Shown here: positions 23,321-33,944 of the stretch, piece by piece | How positions within the stretch are numbered: position 1 is the stretch's first letter | How the letters are laid out: each line of letters starts with the position of its first letter | Assembly (NCBI GenBank): GCA_029582265.1 | Contig: CM055819.1 | Coordinates: 40,972,761-41,036,760, forward strand | DNA length: 64,000 nucleotides | Origin: Zoroaster sp. YZ-2022 | Taxonomy: Eukaryota; Echinodermata; Asteroidea; Forcipulatida; Zoroasteridae | Reading direction: 5' to 3' | Translations under genes and position numbers: made by a program | Notes under the pieces: model-generated | Told to the model about the DNA's origin: nothing | Seen by the model: the letters and a program-made list of their open reading frames with translations, nothing else | The model's database searches: none

Positions 23321-23925
23321 TGTTGTATTTTGATGGACTCAGTACTGTATAGCCCAAACAGGGATACTTTACATGGGGCCGGGTGTCCCAATTCCAGCTA
23401 AGTCCAACAGTTGGGTGGTAGTGTTACTGCATGGTGTTGTATTTTGATGGACTCAGTACTGTATAGCCCAAACAGGGATACTTTACATGGGGCCGGGTGT
23501 CCCAATTCCATCTAAGTCCAACAGTTGGGTGGTAGTGTTACTGTATGGTGTTGTATTTTGATGGACTCAGTACTGTATACATGTAGCCCTGACAGGGATA
23601 CTTACATGGGGCTGGGTGTCCCAATTCCAGCTACATGTAAGTCCAACAGTTGGGTGGTAGTGTTACTGCATGGTGTTGTATTTTGATGGACTCAGTACTG
23701 TATAGCCCAGACAGGGATACTTTACATGGGGCCGGGTGTCCCAATTCCAGCTAAGTCCAACAGTTGGGTGGTAGTGTTACTGTATGGTGTTGTATTTTGA
23801 TGGACTCAGTACTCTATAGCCCTGACAGGGATACTTTACATGGGGCCGGGTGTCCCAATTCCAGCTACATTGTAAGTCCAACAGTTGGGTGGTAGTGTTA
23901 CTGCATGGTGTTGTATTTTGGCAGA
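23321..23925 (+). repeat. Tandem array, five units of about 115-122 bp
   Basis: Units start at TGTTGTATTTTGATGGACTC and include GGGCCGGGTGTCCCAATTCC and CAGTTGGGTGGTAGTG. A sixth partial start lies near 23909. Units are nearly identical except that two TA sites in some units carry extra CATGTA (23578, 23632) or a 7-base variant (23866). Confidence 0.9.
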
Positions 23926-24565
23926 TTCAGGAAGGTTCCTAGCCAAAATAGCTAGGGGATTAGGGTTACAGATGGTTTTCCCAACTCACGTGTAAGTTCT
24001 TTTTACACATTTATTGTACATGTTTTATATTATTAATGATAAATGACATACATAAAACATTTACACATTTACATGTAGAATGTGAACCTGTTGTAATTTG
24101 TTTACCTAAAAATTTAATTAAAAAAGAACTGTCCAAACAAATCTGATTTATATTTTTTTAAACAAATGATTTAAATAAACAAATTATGATACAGTATGTG
24201 CAGAGTGTGAAGCCCCTGGAAACTATGTGAGATACAGGTTGAACAAAATGTATAACAATAAATTGCCAAATTTAGACCTCGGCACGCCTTAGTAAGGAGG
24301 AAAATCTTTTCTTTTCTTTTTTTTAAACTATGTCCTCTCTATACATGTACATTACCATACTGTATTCATGTACATGTACACATGTGTACCAGGTTTTCTT
24401 ATGTTGCTTTTGTTGTAGCATTGGGCATGCAAGTTCCATCGTTCATACATGTATGTACAACACCAGTACATGGATCTGTATTTAAAAAGCGTTTTTACCC
24501 ATCAAATATTTGTTTTGTGTTTTCTACATATGTCAGACAGCAGAAAATGCAAGTTACATGGACAT
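23926..24565. other. AT-rich sequence, no gene seen
   Basis: Contains several TACATGTA words and an A-rich block. A 65-codon frame at 24382-24579 has no recognised domain. Confidence 0.5.
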
Positions 24566-24794
24566 GGGCGATTCCATGAAAAATAGGACATGAGGGTACA
24601 TTTTTTTAAACCGTCTTTGTTGTAATTGTTGTATATTTACAAAAGTAGATTATCTAAACTTTCTATAAAAAATTTCAAGTTTGACAATATTTTTCTGTCC
24701 CGGCGGAAATTACTGAAGGCTGCCACTTAGGGCACCCTTTCAAAATGTTGGCTGGGTCATGAATGGGCGTAATTACGTTAACGGAGAATTGCCC
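24566..24794. mobile_element. Short relative of the GGGCAATTCT element
   Basis: Begins GGGCGATTCC and ends GGAGAATTGCCC, like the 6969-8904 element. Just inside the right end is GGGCGTAATTACGTTAACGG, a degenerate copy of the GGTAACGGAATTACG word. At 229 bp it looks like a deletion derivative. No clear 4-bp target duplication remains. Confidence 0.5.
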
Positions 24795-24857
24795 AGGGGG
24801 TAGCATTATAACCATTGCACCTCAAACATGTATAACATGGGAACTACATGTACAACT

Positions 24858-24979
24858 GGGCCCAATTTCATGGCGCTGCTTACCACAGAATTCTGCGCTT
24901 ACGGCGCCATGAAAAGCGTGTGATTCTATGCGCCGCAAGCGCAGAATTCCGCAGTAAGCAGTGCCATGAAATTGGGCCC
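24858..24979. mobile_element. Hairpin MITE with GGGCCCAATTTCATGG ends
   Basis: Inverted arms of about 50 bp contain TTTCATGGCGCTGCTTACC and CAGAATTCTGCGCTTACGGC. A half-copy is visible near 42808-42890 (CAGTTTCATTGAGCTGATAAG). Non-coding. Confidence 0.75.
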
Positions 24980-25098
24980 TGAACTTTTGTTGATGACATG
25001 TTCACAGGTTGATTTCAATGGCACACTGTTCATGTTTCTTGATCCTGAAGAAGTATTGACACATTAGATTAAAAAGAATTTGTTTACAATTAACTTAC

Positions 25099-25440
25099 CT
25101 GTAATAGTTAGGGTGACACTAATCATAACCCCTGGATCACCATTGTAGTTCACTGCTTTGCACATTAATGTCTGATTATCGTAGGTCAATTTAGGAGCCA
25201 ATGTAGCATTACTTATGCTCCTTGTCAAGCCATCAACACCAACAACATGATCTTCATTTATGCTTTCTGATGGCAGGGGCTGACCACCAACTGTCCATGT
25301 GAATGTTGCTTGTGGATTGATGCCTGGTACTTCACATTTAAAGATGTAATTGGCCACGTCAATGCTAAGCTCTACTTCCGCGCCTTCATTAAAGGCTTCA
25401 GATGAACTTGCATTTGACAGCGTTATGTTAGCAGTCGGTA
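25099..25440 (-). CDS. Ig-superfamily gene, exon 3: C2-type immunoglobulin domain
   Basis: A 342-bp exon bounded by acceptor TTTCCAG (upstream of 25440) and donor GTAAGT (starting 25098), phase 1 at both ends and so insertable without frame change. It encodes about 114 residues: PTANITLSNASSS, then YIFKCEVPG with the first Ig cysteine, FTWTVGG with the core tryptophan, and LTYDNQTLMCKAVN with the second cysteine, ending VTLTITG. This is a C2-type or CD80-like Ig fold, and there are several N-x-S/T sites. It joins exon 2 as YLTIV-V-PTANI. Further exons must lie downstream on the minus strand, since no stop codon ends the frame at the donor. I found no transmembrane or terminal exon in the window, so whether the product is membrane-bound or secreted is unknown. 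Confidence 0.85.
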
Positions 25441-25726
25441 CTGGAAATGTACAGAATGTTTTATTGTATTTTTATTAATAAGCCTTAACAATGATACATG
25501 TACATGCATACTGTACATTGTATAAGTAGGGTATATACATGTTTATTGAGGATGTATCACACACGTACATGTACACAGACGAATATGTGCACATACATGT
25601 AAAGTGTGTACCTACAGTACACCTAGCTCCATAAAGCAATCGTTTGTTGTACGTACACAATGTACCTCCTTCACTAACGCTACATTGCCTTGCCATTAAC
25701 TTTATGTGAAGCAAAATTGTACTCAC

Positions 25727-26089
25727 CAACAATCGTTAAATATGCAGTATCTTGGCCATCAACAGAATGAAAACCCTTGTCAAATGTCACCTGGCAACGG
25801 TATGTCCCTTCATTTTGTACCATTTCCACAGACGAAAGGACAAAGTTACTCTGGCTATTGTTCCTTGTAATGGCACAGAGTCCAGAAGAGGAACAGTAAT
25901 TTTTATAATCTGGATTTTCTGCACCCCCAAAAAAATCTGCTAACAATGTTGAACCGATTCTCCACTCAAGGTTAAAAAATGCATATGTTGGATCATCTAC
26001 CATGAAGTTGCACGTCAATGTTGCCGAAGCTGTCACAGGATTACTAGAAGAAGGCTGCATGTTCACTGTTACAATTTGCCCACATGAAA
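25727..26089 (-). CDS. Ig-superfamily gene, exon 2: V-type immunoglobulin domain
   Basis: A 363-bp exon between acceptor TTGTTCCAG and donor GTGAGT, phase 1 at both ends. About 121 residues begin SCGQIVTVNMQPSSS. They show SATLTCNF (first cysteine), FNLEWRIGS (core tryptophan), and NEGTYRCQVTF (D/E-x-G-x-Y-x-C second-cysteine motif), then TAYLTIV as the G strand. A further C-x(5)-C pair (YCSSSGLC) lies between. Known role of such domains: cell-surface or extracellular recognition. The ligand cannot be inferred. The exon is intact, with consensus splice sites and no stops, in contrast to everything around it, so it is likely under selection. Confidence 0.87.
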
Positions 26090-26461
26090 CTGGAACAAAA
26101 TAATGTATGTATTATTAAGATGCTAAAAAACAAGAAGACTGAAATAGAGGCAAAGCTTGTGCCAAATTTTGGGAAATGTTGAAATTCAGGCTTTGGCAAA
26201 CTGTTACATGTAGCTTGGACATTTTTATGGGAAGGGTTGCAAGAAAATACCTCAAAGGTCAAAATGTTATGTACATTTACATTAAAGTTGAAGTACTCAT
26301 TTTGTGAAATGTGGAGCTTAAACAATTGTTCGATTTTTGGGACATTTGGATCCTGGATGCCCATCAAAACTACTAATGGATGATCTACACATCCACATTA
26401 CCAACTATTTGATTAAACATCTTTAAAGATTTGAATCCTTGCAAGGCCAAAAGAAGAAGAA

Positions 26462-26750
26462 AAAAGGTTTCTGGTCTCCGCTATGAAACGATGTCCAAAT
26501 ACAGCTAAAATTTGTGGATTGATTGGAATTCTGTCACGCGGTGTTTAAATGACTTTTTTTTCATATAGGGTAACATTTGACCTGTTGTGCAGCCTCCTCT
26601 TAGCCCCATACACTGTACTTTGGTCTGGTTTCAATAACTGTGCATACATGTACTTTATCACCTATTTACGCTGGTTTGGCAAAAAAATAAATAAATAAAA
26701 AAATCCATCACCGCACCGATTTAGAGTGGACCTATGACCAGAACTTTTTT
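26462..26750. mobile_element. CTGGTTTCTGG-ended MITE, copy in intron 1 side
   Basis: Starts AAGGTTTCTGGTCTCC, contains GAAACGATGTCC and GATTGGAATTCTG as in the copy at 57821-58186, and ends near TATGACCAGAAC. It lies in the 7.3 kb intron between exons 1 and 2 of the Ig gene. Confidence 0.6.
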
Positions 26751-26756
26751 CGGCCA

Positions 26757-26845
26757 AATGATTTACTCAGTGACTAACTTAATCTAAAACTAAAACTCTG
26801 ATTCCATGCCCTGTTGATCATGATGATAATTGTCCCTTGAAACTT
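26757..26845. repeat. Half copy of TTAA MITE family 1
   Basis: TTTACTCAGTGACTAACTTAA through ATTCCATGCCCTGTTGATCA matches the right arm of 17906-18139. The left arm is missing. Confidence 0.7.
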
Positions 26846-27184
26846 TGAACTTCAACTTAATTTTATTAGATTTTGTGGATTTTTTTTCTGTTTGATGTAA
26901 TTTTCTACATGTACACGTAAGCCTTAATGGCAATTACAATTAACATGTGACTAGATTCATTCATACATATAAATTATGTATTTGGAAAGATTCAAAGCTT
27001 TGTTAGGATTTTTATTCAGGTAGTGTGGATGCCTACTTACATTCATAAGCTAAATTTGATCCAAGGTGTCAAAAAATAATGACCAATAAGATTATAAAAA
27101 ACCTCAAACTTTTTTGAGTACGTACAAAATTGACAATTCCAGTGAGGCATATTGAAGGCCTACATGTACATGTAAGCCTTTTTA

Positions 27185-27432
27185 ACAGCATTTTTACACA
27201 TTTCAAAGTAATTTTTGCAAAAATTTTAACCACCTTCCATTTTATTGGTCTTTCAAGAATATTGATTAAAAGTTTTGAGAGCTTCTCCAAATTTATACCA
27301 TTTTATTAATTTTAAAAACAATTTTAAAACCATCTGGAATAAGATGAAGCATGATTCAACTGTCTTCTTGGGTACATTTTCTGTGCCCCACCCCCCCCCC
27401 CAACTTGAAAAATTTGGGGGTGAGTCATAAGC
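27185..27432 (+). repeat. Intronic direct repeat, copy 1
   Basis: About 250 bp, from TTTTTACACATTTCAAAG to GGGGTGAGTCAT, recurs at 32837-33105 in the same orientation with modest divergence (shared TCTTTCAAGAATATTGATTA and CATCTGGAATAAGATGAA). The pair brackets the MITE and minisatellite cluster of intron 1. Confidence 0.75.
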
Positions 27433-27582
27433 CTTATCGGAAATGTGCACTTTTATTCGATAAGTCAATGAAGGAGAAAGGTGATCGGCAAGAAGTTGGA
27501 AGTGTTTTACGTTTTATAGCAAAATTATGGAGAAAGTTATTAAGAAATCAGTTAAATAAACAGAACATTTTTATAATTGAGA

Positions 27583-27900
27583 AAAGAAATGGAAGGATAA
27601 AGAAATGGAGGGATAAAGAAATGGAGGGATAAAGAAATGGAGGGATAAAGAAATGGAGGGATAAAGAAATGGAGGGATAAAGAAATGGAGGGATAAAGAA
27701 ATGGAGGGATAAAGAAATGGAGGGATAAAGAAATGGAAGGATAAAGAAATGGAAGGATAAAGAAATGGAGGGATAAAGAAATGGAGGGATAAAGAAATGG
27801 AAGGATAAAGAAATGGAGGGATAAAGAAATGGAGGGATAAAGAAATGGAGGGATAAAGAAATGGAAGGATAAAGAAATGGAAGGATAAAGAAATGGAGGA
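27583..27900 (+). repeat. 16-bp minisatellite, about 20 units
   Basis: The unit AAAGAAATGGAGGGAT repeats with occasional G-to-A changes (GGAAGGAT). Because 16 is not a multiple of 3, every frame on the minus strand stays open with the same repeated peptide. These overlapping frames are artefacts and not genes. The flanks match 29240-29420 (direct) and 31575-31740 (inverted), where the array is absent. Confidence 0.92.
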
Positions 27901-28654
27901 ATACACAAATGGCGGAATTCTCAGCTGATTTCTGATCCCCGGGTACAATGACCATATTTTAGTCTTTTCAGAATTTGTTTTCTTCTAAAAAAAAGAGGGA
28001 AATTACAGATAATTTCAACATATTTAAAAAACAAATTAAGTGCTGGACAAACCCACAATTAGATTAAAACTAGAGCTCAAGTGTTTGTTGGAACAAACAC
28101 ACGGTGTTCATGTCAACTTTCAGTTCATTCAAATTATCATCAACGATGTCAATATCATATTTTTGCAAAGGTGTATCATCTTTTATAAAACAATATCACT
28201 TTCATATTCAAAAGACATCTACTTTGCATTAGAATATGTTGAATTTGAACTTCCTGTTTGGACCAGAAGTAAAGGTCATATCGGGTGATTTAAAGGTATT
28301 TTATGACCTCCTCATGATCATGAAAAAAAAATGTTAGTACCTGCTTTGATTCAATTTCTGAGATTGGAAAATAATCCTTTTTAAAACTGCCACTAGGGGG
28401 CGCTCTGAACTTTGATGATGTCATCAAACATATTATTTGAAAAGATAAGATGTCACTATTCACTTTATTCACAGAGTCATATTCAAATTTTCTATGGTTT
28501 TTCAGATAGAAAATTATTTTTCTAAACCTGTCGCCAGAGGGCCCTGTGACAGGTGATGACATCATCAGTCTTATATTTTTTTTTTTAAAGGTCACATGTG
28601 AATAGTAATTTCATCCACTGAAAGCATGTGCTACAAAAGTGCTTCAGAATATTT
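27901..28654. other. Intronic sequence with eroded repeats, no gene seen
   Basis: Open frames are short and featureless. Two imperfect copies of a block with GCGCTCTGAAC / GGGCCCTGTGAC and GATGATGTCATCA-type words occur at about 28380-28440 and 28530-28575. Confidence 0.45.
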
Positions 28655-28705
28655 TAGAAGAAGAAGAAGAAGAAGAAGTGTTCGCGCTGTTGCACGAACA
28701 CCTAA
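28655..28705 (+). repeat. (GAA)n plus hairpin and CTAA, possible Helitron-like 3-prime end
   Basis: A GAA run is followed by GTGTTCGCGCTGTTGCAC and GAACAC, which can fold into a stem with a 4-base loop, then CTAA and T. Hairpin plus CTRR followed by T is the classic Helitron terminus. The matching TC 5-prime end was not identified, so the assignment is weak. Confidence 0.35.
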
Positions 28706-29457
28706 TAATTATTATTATAAATTGGTGGTTTCGGTCAAGGTAGTACATATCACCAGCACCTCCGACTCGAGCATAACATTATAAAAACATTATTAAAAAA
28801 ATGTTTTTAAATAAATAAATAAATAAAAAATATAAATAAATTACCAAAAACAAAACAAAAAAAAGATACAAAATTGCTGCCACCCAGAAATCAAACCATT
28901 AAAAAAATAATTAAAATAAAACAAAGTGCTAGTTGACACAAGAAACTATTATCTTATTATTATTTTGGGACCGTCTGATATTACCGCACATTCCCCGATC
29001 GCAGATATTGTGGGCATGGAAATATTGTATTAATTACATGTATATAGCTTTTGTCAAACACCAAATTGTTGTTCCTACCGCTAATCAGATTATACAAAAT
29101 AATAATTGAATATGTGGAACGTATAAAAAAAGGCAAAGGGCACAAAGGCACCGTTTTCCCCTTTAATAAGCCTTATCGGAATTGAATTACGGGAGTCGAG
29201 TTTTGGAAAAAAGTTGTAAACAAACGCACATGTTTGTGCACAGAGTCAATGGAGGAGAAAGGTGGGTCGATCAGAAAATTGATGTTTTTACATATTATAG
29301 CAAAATTACGGAAAATTATTATTATTATTAAGAATTAGTTAAATTACATACAGAACATTTGTATAATTAAGAAAAGAATATTTTATTCTCGAAACTTGCA
29401 AATGGAGGATTTTTCAGCTGATTTCTGGGTGACAGTTATACATGTATATTCGGAAGA

Positions 29458-29885
29458 GATGTATAGTATCCGACCGCCACTTTTTAAGATTTTTGGGAAT
29501 TTTTTGCAACCACTAACCAGTTCAAAAATGATTCCATCGATTTTGGGGGTACAAAAGCAAAAACTATCTTTAAAATCCACTTTTATGATGGTTTTGGACT
29601 TGATTTCCTTCTAAAATCCTCCTCTTCAGAAAATAGAAGAATCTATTATATTTGCCACTGCACATGTACAATGACCGTGTTGGTCACTTATGGGGAGTTG
29701 ACAAGATCAGACTGACATGACCGAGGAAGTCATTGTATACCAAAAATGCCTGATTTTTCATGAAATAAATATCCTGGAATAATTTGTCCATCATCATCTA
29801 TATATGTTCTCCACCTTACTACATGGGTAAGATTACATTACTGGTTATATTTAATGAGAAAAAGTGGCGGTGGGATACAACATTC
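29458..29885. mobile_element. GTATCC-ended MITE, copy 1 (428 bp)
   Basis: The left end GTATCCGACCGCCACTTTTT and right end AAAAAGTGGCGGTGGGATAC are inverted repeats, with weaker similarity extending outward to GAATGT. The interior contains CAACCACTAACCAGTT, CCATCGATTTTGGG and ATGAAATAAATATCCTGGAA. The second copy is 31758-32185, in the same orientation. Confidence 0.75.
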
Positions 29886-30784
29886 TACCCATATATTCTA
29901 ATTTGTTTTGTCACACTGTACTTTTTAGGCAAACTCGATCACTACTAATGGCTGAAGCTCTTCATCAGTTCGTTTTGAACATAATTTTCTTTTTAGAAAT
30001 ATTCTCCCCATCGACAAAAATATATATTTCATATAAATTAAAGGATTGTAAAGGAGAAAACAGTTCCTTGTGCCACTTGCCTTTTTATAATGCTGATATC
30101 CAATTATTATTTTTATACAATCTAATTAGTGGTAGGAACAACAATTTATTGGCGAGGATTAAAATAAGCAAGTCTCATTTCAGATCTGATGGGTGGCGAT
30201 CCGTGACCCCAATCCTACAATCAGGAAACTTGTGATCACGGTAATCAGACCGGTCCCAAAATAATATAATAATAAGATAATAGTTTTTGATAAGATAATA
30301 GTTCTTGTCTCAACTACTGTAGCACTTTGTTTGATTTTAATTATTTTTGAGTGGTTTGTTTTTGGGTGGCAACAATTTTGTATTTATTTATTTATTTGTT
30401 TATTTGTTTTGAATATTTTTAATTTTATGCTCATTATTATAATCATGCTTAATTTAGGGTTTTCAGTTAGTGCTTAACCCGGCCGAAGCCTCCACACGCT
30501 ACCAGTGCATTGCCATAAAAAATTATATTACTTTTACCAGTCTAAATATTATATTTAATAGCTCATTGGAAAGCTTAGTTTCAGCTATCCAACAAAGTGT
30601 ATAAAATAGCAATCGAATGCGATCGGAGTAATGCGTGCGAAAGCCTAGGTTTTATGAATGAACCACTCTCGTCCCGCCCAGCCTTCGAAGTGTTCGAGAT
30701 GGGCGCATTCAGCCAGTAAATTTTCGCGCTCTGCTGAGGCATCCTTGAGCTGTCTCCGCGCCCGAGTACATTGTGATTGACATT
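29886..30784. other. Intronic AT-rich sequence, no gene seen
   Basis: A 123-codon frame overlaps the MITE end and has no domain. TTATT-type runs near 30370-30400. Nothing else recognised. Confidence 0.45.
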
Positions 30785-30967
30785 TAAGCCTTATCGCTAA
30801 TAGCACTGAAGCAACTGCCACAAAGCATACAGGGATACAAAAAGGGGCAACTGTTTGGCGTAGCTTTTGTGACATCAATATTTTGTTTGTCCGCACAGCA
30901 CGCAGTGGCGCTGTTGCGCCCACAGACATCCCACAATTCCTTGCAGCTGCTATGGCGATAAGGCTTA
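30785..30967. mobile_element. MITE with TAAGCCTTATCGC ends
   Basis: A 13-bp perfect inverted repeat (TAAGCCTTATCGC at 30785, complement ending at 30967) continues with weaker similarity to about 40 bp. Single copies of TAAGCCTTATCG at 27428 and 29166 suggest the family has other, damaged members in the same intron. Confidence 0.6.
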
Positions 30968-31757
30968 TGAACGAAGGTTTCCCTATTGAGTCAAAGGGCT
31001 CCTTTACATACCCATGCTTGCTCGATCTCCATAGCTACTCTACAACGAGTTCTGAAGAGATACAAAATTAAACACCATTTTTAGGTGAAATCTTCAAGTT
31101 GAAGGTAAGACTACTAAGGCGATGTCTGAATTAATTTTACACCTCTTTTCTATCATAATTATGTAAAGTTTTGAGCGTAGTATGTTTAGTTTTGAGCGGA
31201 GAGTGTATTTTTACACCCTTTCAAAGCTCTTATGAGGAAGCGAGCCACGAGCAGCATGGTGTGTATCCGCAGTGTGTGTTGGCTGATTCAGCGGTTTGTT
31301 GCTATTAAGGATGTACACAATGTATGGACATTGAGCTTCATCAAATGCTGTATACTTGATTAAATAAAACAGGATTCCTCAAAAACTACTCGTCCGATTT
31401 TCTTGATTTAAAACCATTGTATTTCTTTCATCAAGACCTTTAATTTGATATAAATATTGAGCATATTGGTTTAGGAATAATTTTCACCTGATGAAGTTAT
31501 CTGCAATTTAGCTCTTTTTTTAGAAGAAAAATGTTTAAAAGACTAAAAATTAAATATAATTAGAATCGTACACAGGATCAGAAATCAGCTGAGAATTCTT
31601 CCACTTCCGTAGTTTTCAGGGAAAATCAATTCTTTTCTTAATTTTATAAAATGTTGTTTAAATATAATTTAACTAATTTCTTTAAAACTTCTCCATAATT
31701 TTGCTATCGTAAAAAGCGTAAATTTTCTGACTGACCACCTTTCTCCTCCATTGGGAA
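30968..31757. other. Intronic sequence with inverted copy of minisatellite flank
   Basis: 31575-31740 is the inverted counterpart of the sequence flanking the 16-bp minisatellite (TCAGAAATCAGCTGAGAATT, AACTTCTCCATAATTTTGC). The rest is unremarkable. Confidence 0.55.
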
Positions 31758-32185
31758 GAATGTAGTATCCGGCTGCCACTTTTTGAGGCTTTTTTGGATT
31801 TTTTTGCAACCACTAACCAGTTAAAAAAAAATCATTCTATCGATTTTGGGTGGTACAGAAAGCGAAAACTACAATGTATCTTTAAATCCACTTTTATGAT
31901 GGTTTTGGACTTGATTTCCTTCTAAAAAATCCTCCCTTCAGAAAATAGAAGGATCCTATTAATGTACAATGACTGTGTTGGTCACTAATTGTGGAGTTTA
32001 CAAGATCCAGACTGACAAGACTGAGGAAGTCATCGTATACCAAAATTGCCTGATTTTTCATGAAATAAATATCCTGGAATGATTTTAAGTATATGTCCAT
32101 CATCATCCATTCTCCACCTTACCAGGTAGGTAAGATTACATTATTGGTTATATTTAATGAAAAATAGTGGCGCAGATACGACATT
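31758..32185. mobile_element. GTATCC-ended MITE, copy 2
   Basis: Same interior landmarks as copy 1. Left end GAATGTAGTATCCGGC, right end inverted GATACGACATTC with a short deletion in the right arm. Confidence 0.75.
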
Positions 32186-32836
32186 CTACCCTCCATTGAC
32201 TTTGTACAAACCAGCGGTAATGCGTTATTTACAAATTTTCCAAAACTCAACTCCCACAGTTCATTGCGATAAGTCTTATTATACTACATCCGTATACATA
32301 TATGTCCACATGTGCATGATTACGCCACTCGTGAAATGACGCACTTACCTTTAAGCTTAGCATTTCTCGGAAAACTTACCACAAAACTATGGCGTATTAA
32401 TGGTTGCATAAACTTATCTAAGTCATACTTGTTACAAAAATAAAAATCACAGTGAAATTGTATGATTTACTGGAAAGTTAGTGCTTGTGAAAGTGGAAAA
32501 AGTTGTTTAACCACTGATTTTACTAGATACAAATAGTAAGGGATTTACATGACCTCAATTTTTTTTTCACGAACATCTGTGATTTTATTGTTCTACATGT
32601 ATGCCGTCAACGAGCTGTTGTCTGTGGAAACCAAAAGATATGAATGCTTTGCATTTGCAATGATTTTTTAAAGAAATAGTGATCCTCAAAATGGACACAT
32701 TCCTTAGAAGTGAATGAAGACTACTTAATTTGTTGGTGTTTATTTAGGTGCGACGGTGGAAAATTATTGAGAAAATGAAACATTAATATCATGGTTATGA
32801 AAAGAAATCTTTTATTTGACAAAATGTTAATAGAAT
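32186..32836. other. Intronic sequence, nothing recognised
   Basis: AT-rich, with one GCGATAAGTCTTA near 32264 that resembles the end of the TAAGCCTTATCGC MITE. No gene. Confidence 0.5.
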
Positions 32837-33105
32837 TTTTACACATTTAAAAGTTTTAAAGTACTTTTGCAAAATTTTAACCACCTTCTATTTGATTGGT
32901 CTTTCAAGAATATTGATTAAAAGTTTTCAGAGCTTCTCCAAATTATACTATTTTATTTAAAAAACTAAAACAATAGTTTTATTTCAAGATTAAAAGCAAT
33001 GTTACAACCATCTGGAATAAGATGAAACATGATTCAACTGTTTTCTTCTTGGGTACATTTCTGTGCCCCCATCAACTTTAACAGTTTGGGGTGAGTCATT
33101 ATACC
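32837..33105 (+). repeat. Intronic direct repeat, copy 2
   Basis: Counterpart of 27185-27432. Both copies end in GGGGTGAGTCAT, after which the sequences diverge abruptly. Confidence 0.75.
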
Positions 33106-33410
33106 AACATCAATTTTTGATGACCACAATTCTGTGCGTCTCAAAAGCGCGCTCAAAGCGTCACGCATCAATCATGCATTGATATTCCGCATTTTACAAG
33201 ATCCTTCACTGAAACAAACTGAAACACCAAACTGCTAATTTCATTTGTAAGTTACTGTCAGTTGATTATTCTACCTCCATGATTATATAAGTTATAACCT
33301 TAGCTGCGTCATTTAGGGTAAATTGAGGATACATGGCCGATACATGTGTAAGTGACCATACCTCCATGGTATGACCCAAATTTGCCTTGATTTTACGATT
33401 GTATACTTAC

Positions 33411-33489
33411 AGTTACAAGTTAAAAATCCTCCAGCGATAATCAGGAAACAATAAAGTTTGGGCATTTTCAGAAAAGCAAGAATCGACAT
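33411..33489 (-). CDS. Ig-superfamily gene, exon 1: signal peptide
   Basis: ATG at 33489 opens MSILAFLKMPKLYCFLIIAG followed by GFLTCN, a short basic n-region, hydrophobic core and small residues, fitting a secretory signal peptide. A second Met (MPKLYC) is an alternative start. Donor GTAAGTAT begins at 33410 in phase 1. Its last base T plus TT from exon 2 gives Phe, so the protein reads TCN-F-SCGQIV across a 7.3 kb intron. The frame match and donor quality support this pairing, but without a transcript it stays an inference. The open frame extends upstream to 33606, so a longer 5-prime start cannot be excluded. Confidence 0.65.
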
Positions 33490-33944
33490 GATTACAGATA
33501 AATGATGGTAAGAGGAACAACTACAGGTAACGTGCGTTTTTGTTGCACCACTGGTACATGTAGCCGGTAGAGACAGTGCCCCTGAAGTAAGTTTCAAACA
33601 CACCACGAGAGCTAGTACTAGCAGTAATGAGAGTCGATCACGTCTTGCACGCGATCGCGAACAACAAAGATCTGGTAAATGAGCTCTGAATTATGTGGAA
33701 ACGAATGAGGGCGCTGCAAAATTAGACTTGCTACAATGCAAATGATTGTTGAAATTTTATTTGCAAGCCAACTTTTGCCACGTTTCATGTGAGACTTGGT
33801 TCCAAAGAATCTGTGTAGCCGATCAAATGGTTTTATGTCTGCCTAAGCCTGAAAAACCAGCCATACGGCTCTGCAGTATAGCATTAAATAAGCGCTCCTC
33901 TTGATGTATTAACGCTTCGCCATTAACCTTCGATCACAACGGAA
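33490..33944 (-). promoter_or_regulatory. Upstream region of the Ig gene (5-prime UTR and promoter expected)
   Basis: By position this holds the 5-prime UTR and promoter of the minus-strand Ig gene. It has CpG and GC-richer patches (CACGCGATCGCGA near 33648-33660), unusual for this AT-rich window. I see no clear TATA box, and the gap truncates the region. Confidence 0.35.

Noticed and set aside
23321..23925. CRISPR-like array
   Set aside because: Units are whole tandem copies of about 118 bp without unique spacers, and the genome is eukaryotic.
27548..27955. Three overlapping minus-strand frames of 118-135 codons with repeated HFFIPPFLYPSISLSL-like peptide
   Set aside because: A 16-bp tandem repeat without stops keeps all three frames open. 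Identical peptides in every frame show it is a repeat artefact and not a protein.
30645..30929. 94-codon minus frame with a hydrophobic stretch and a coiled-coil-like tail
   Set aside because: It runs through a TAAGCCTTATCGC MITE, so part of the reading frame is transposon sequence. No splice context supports an exon.
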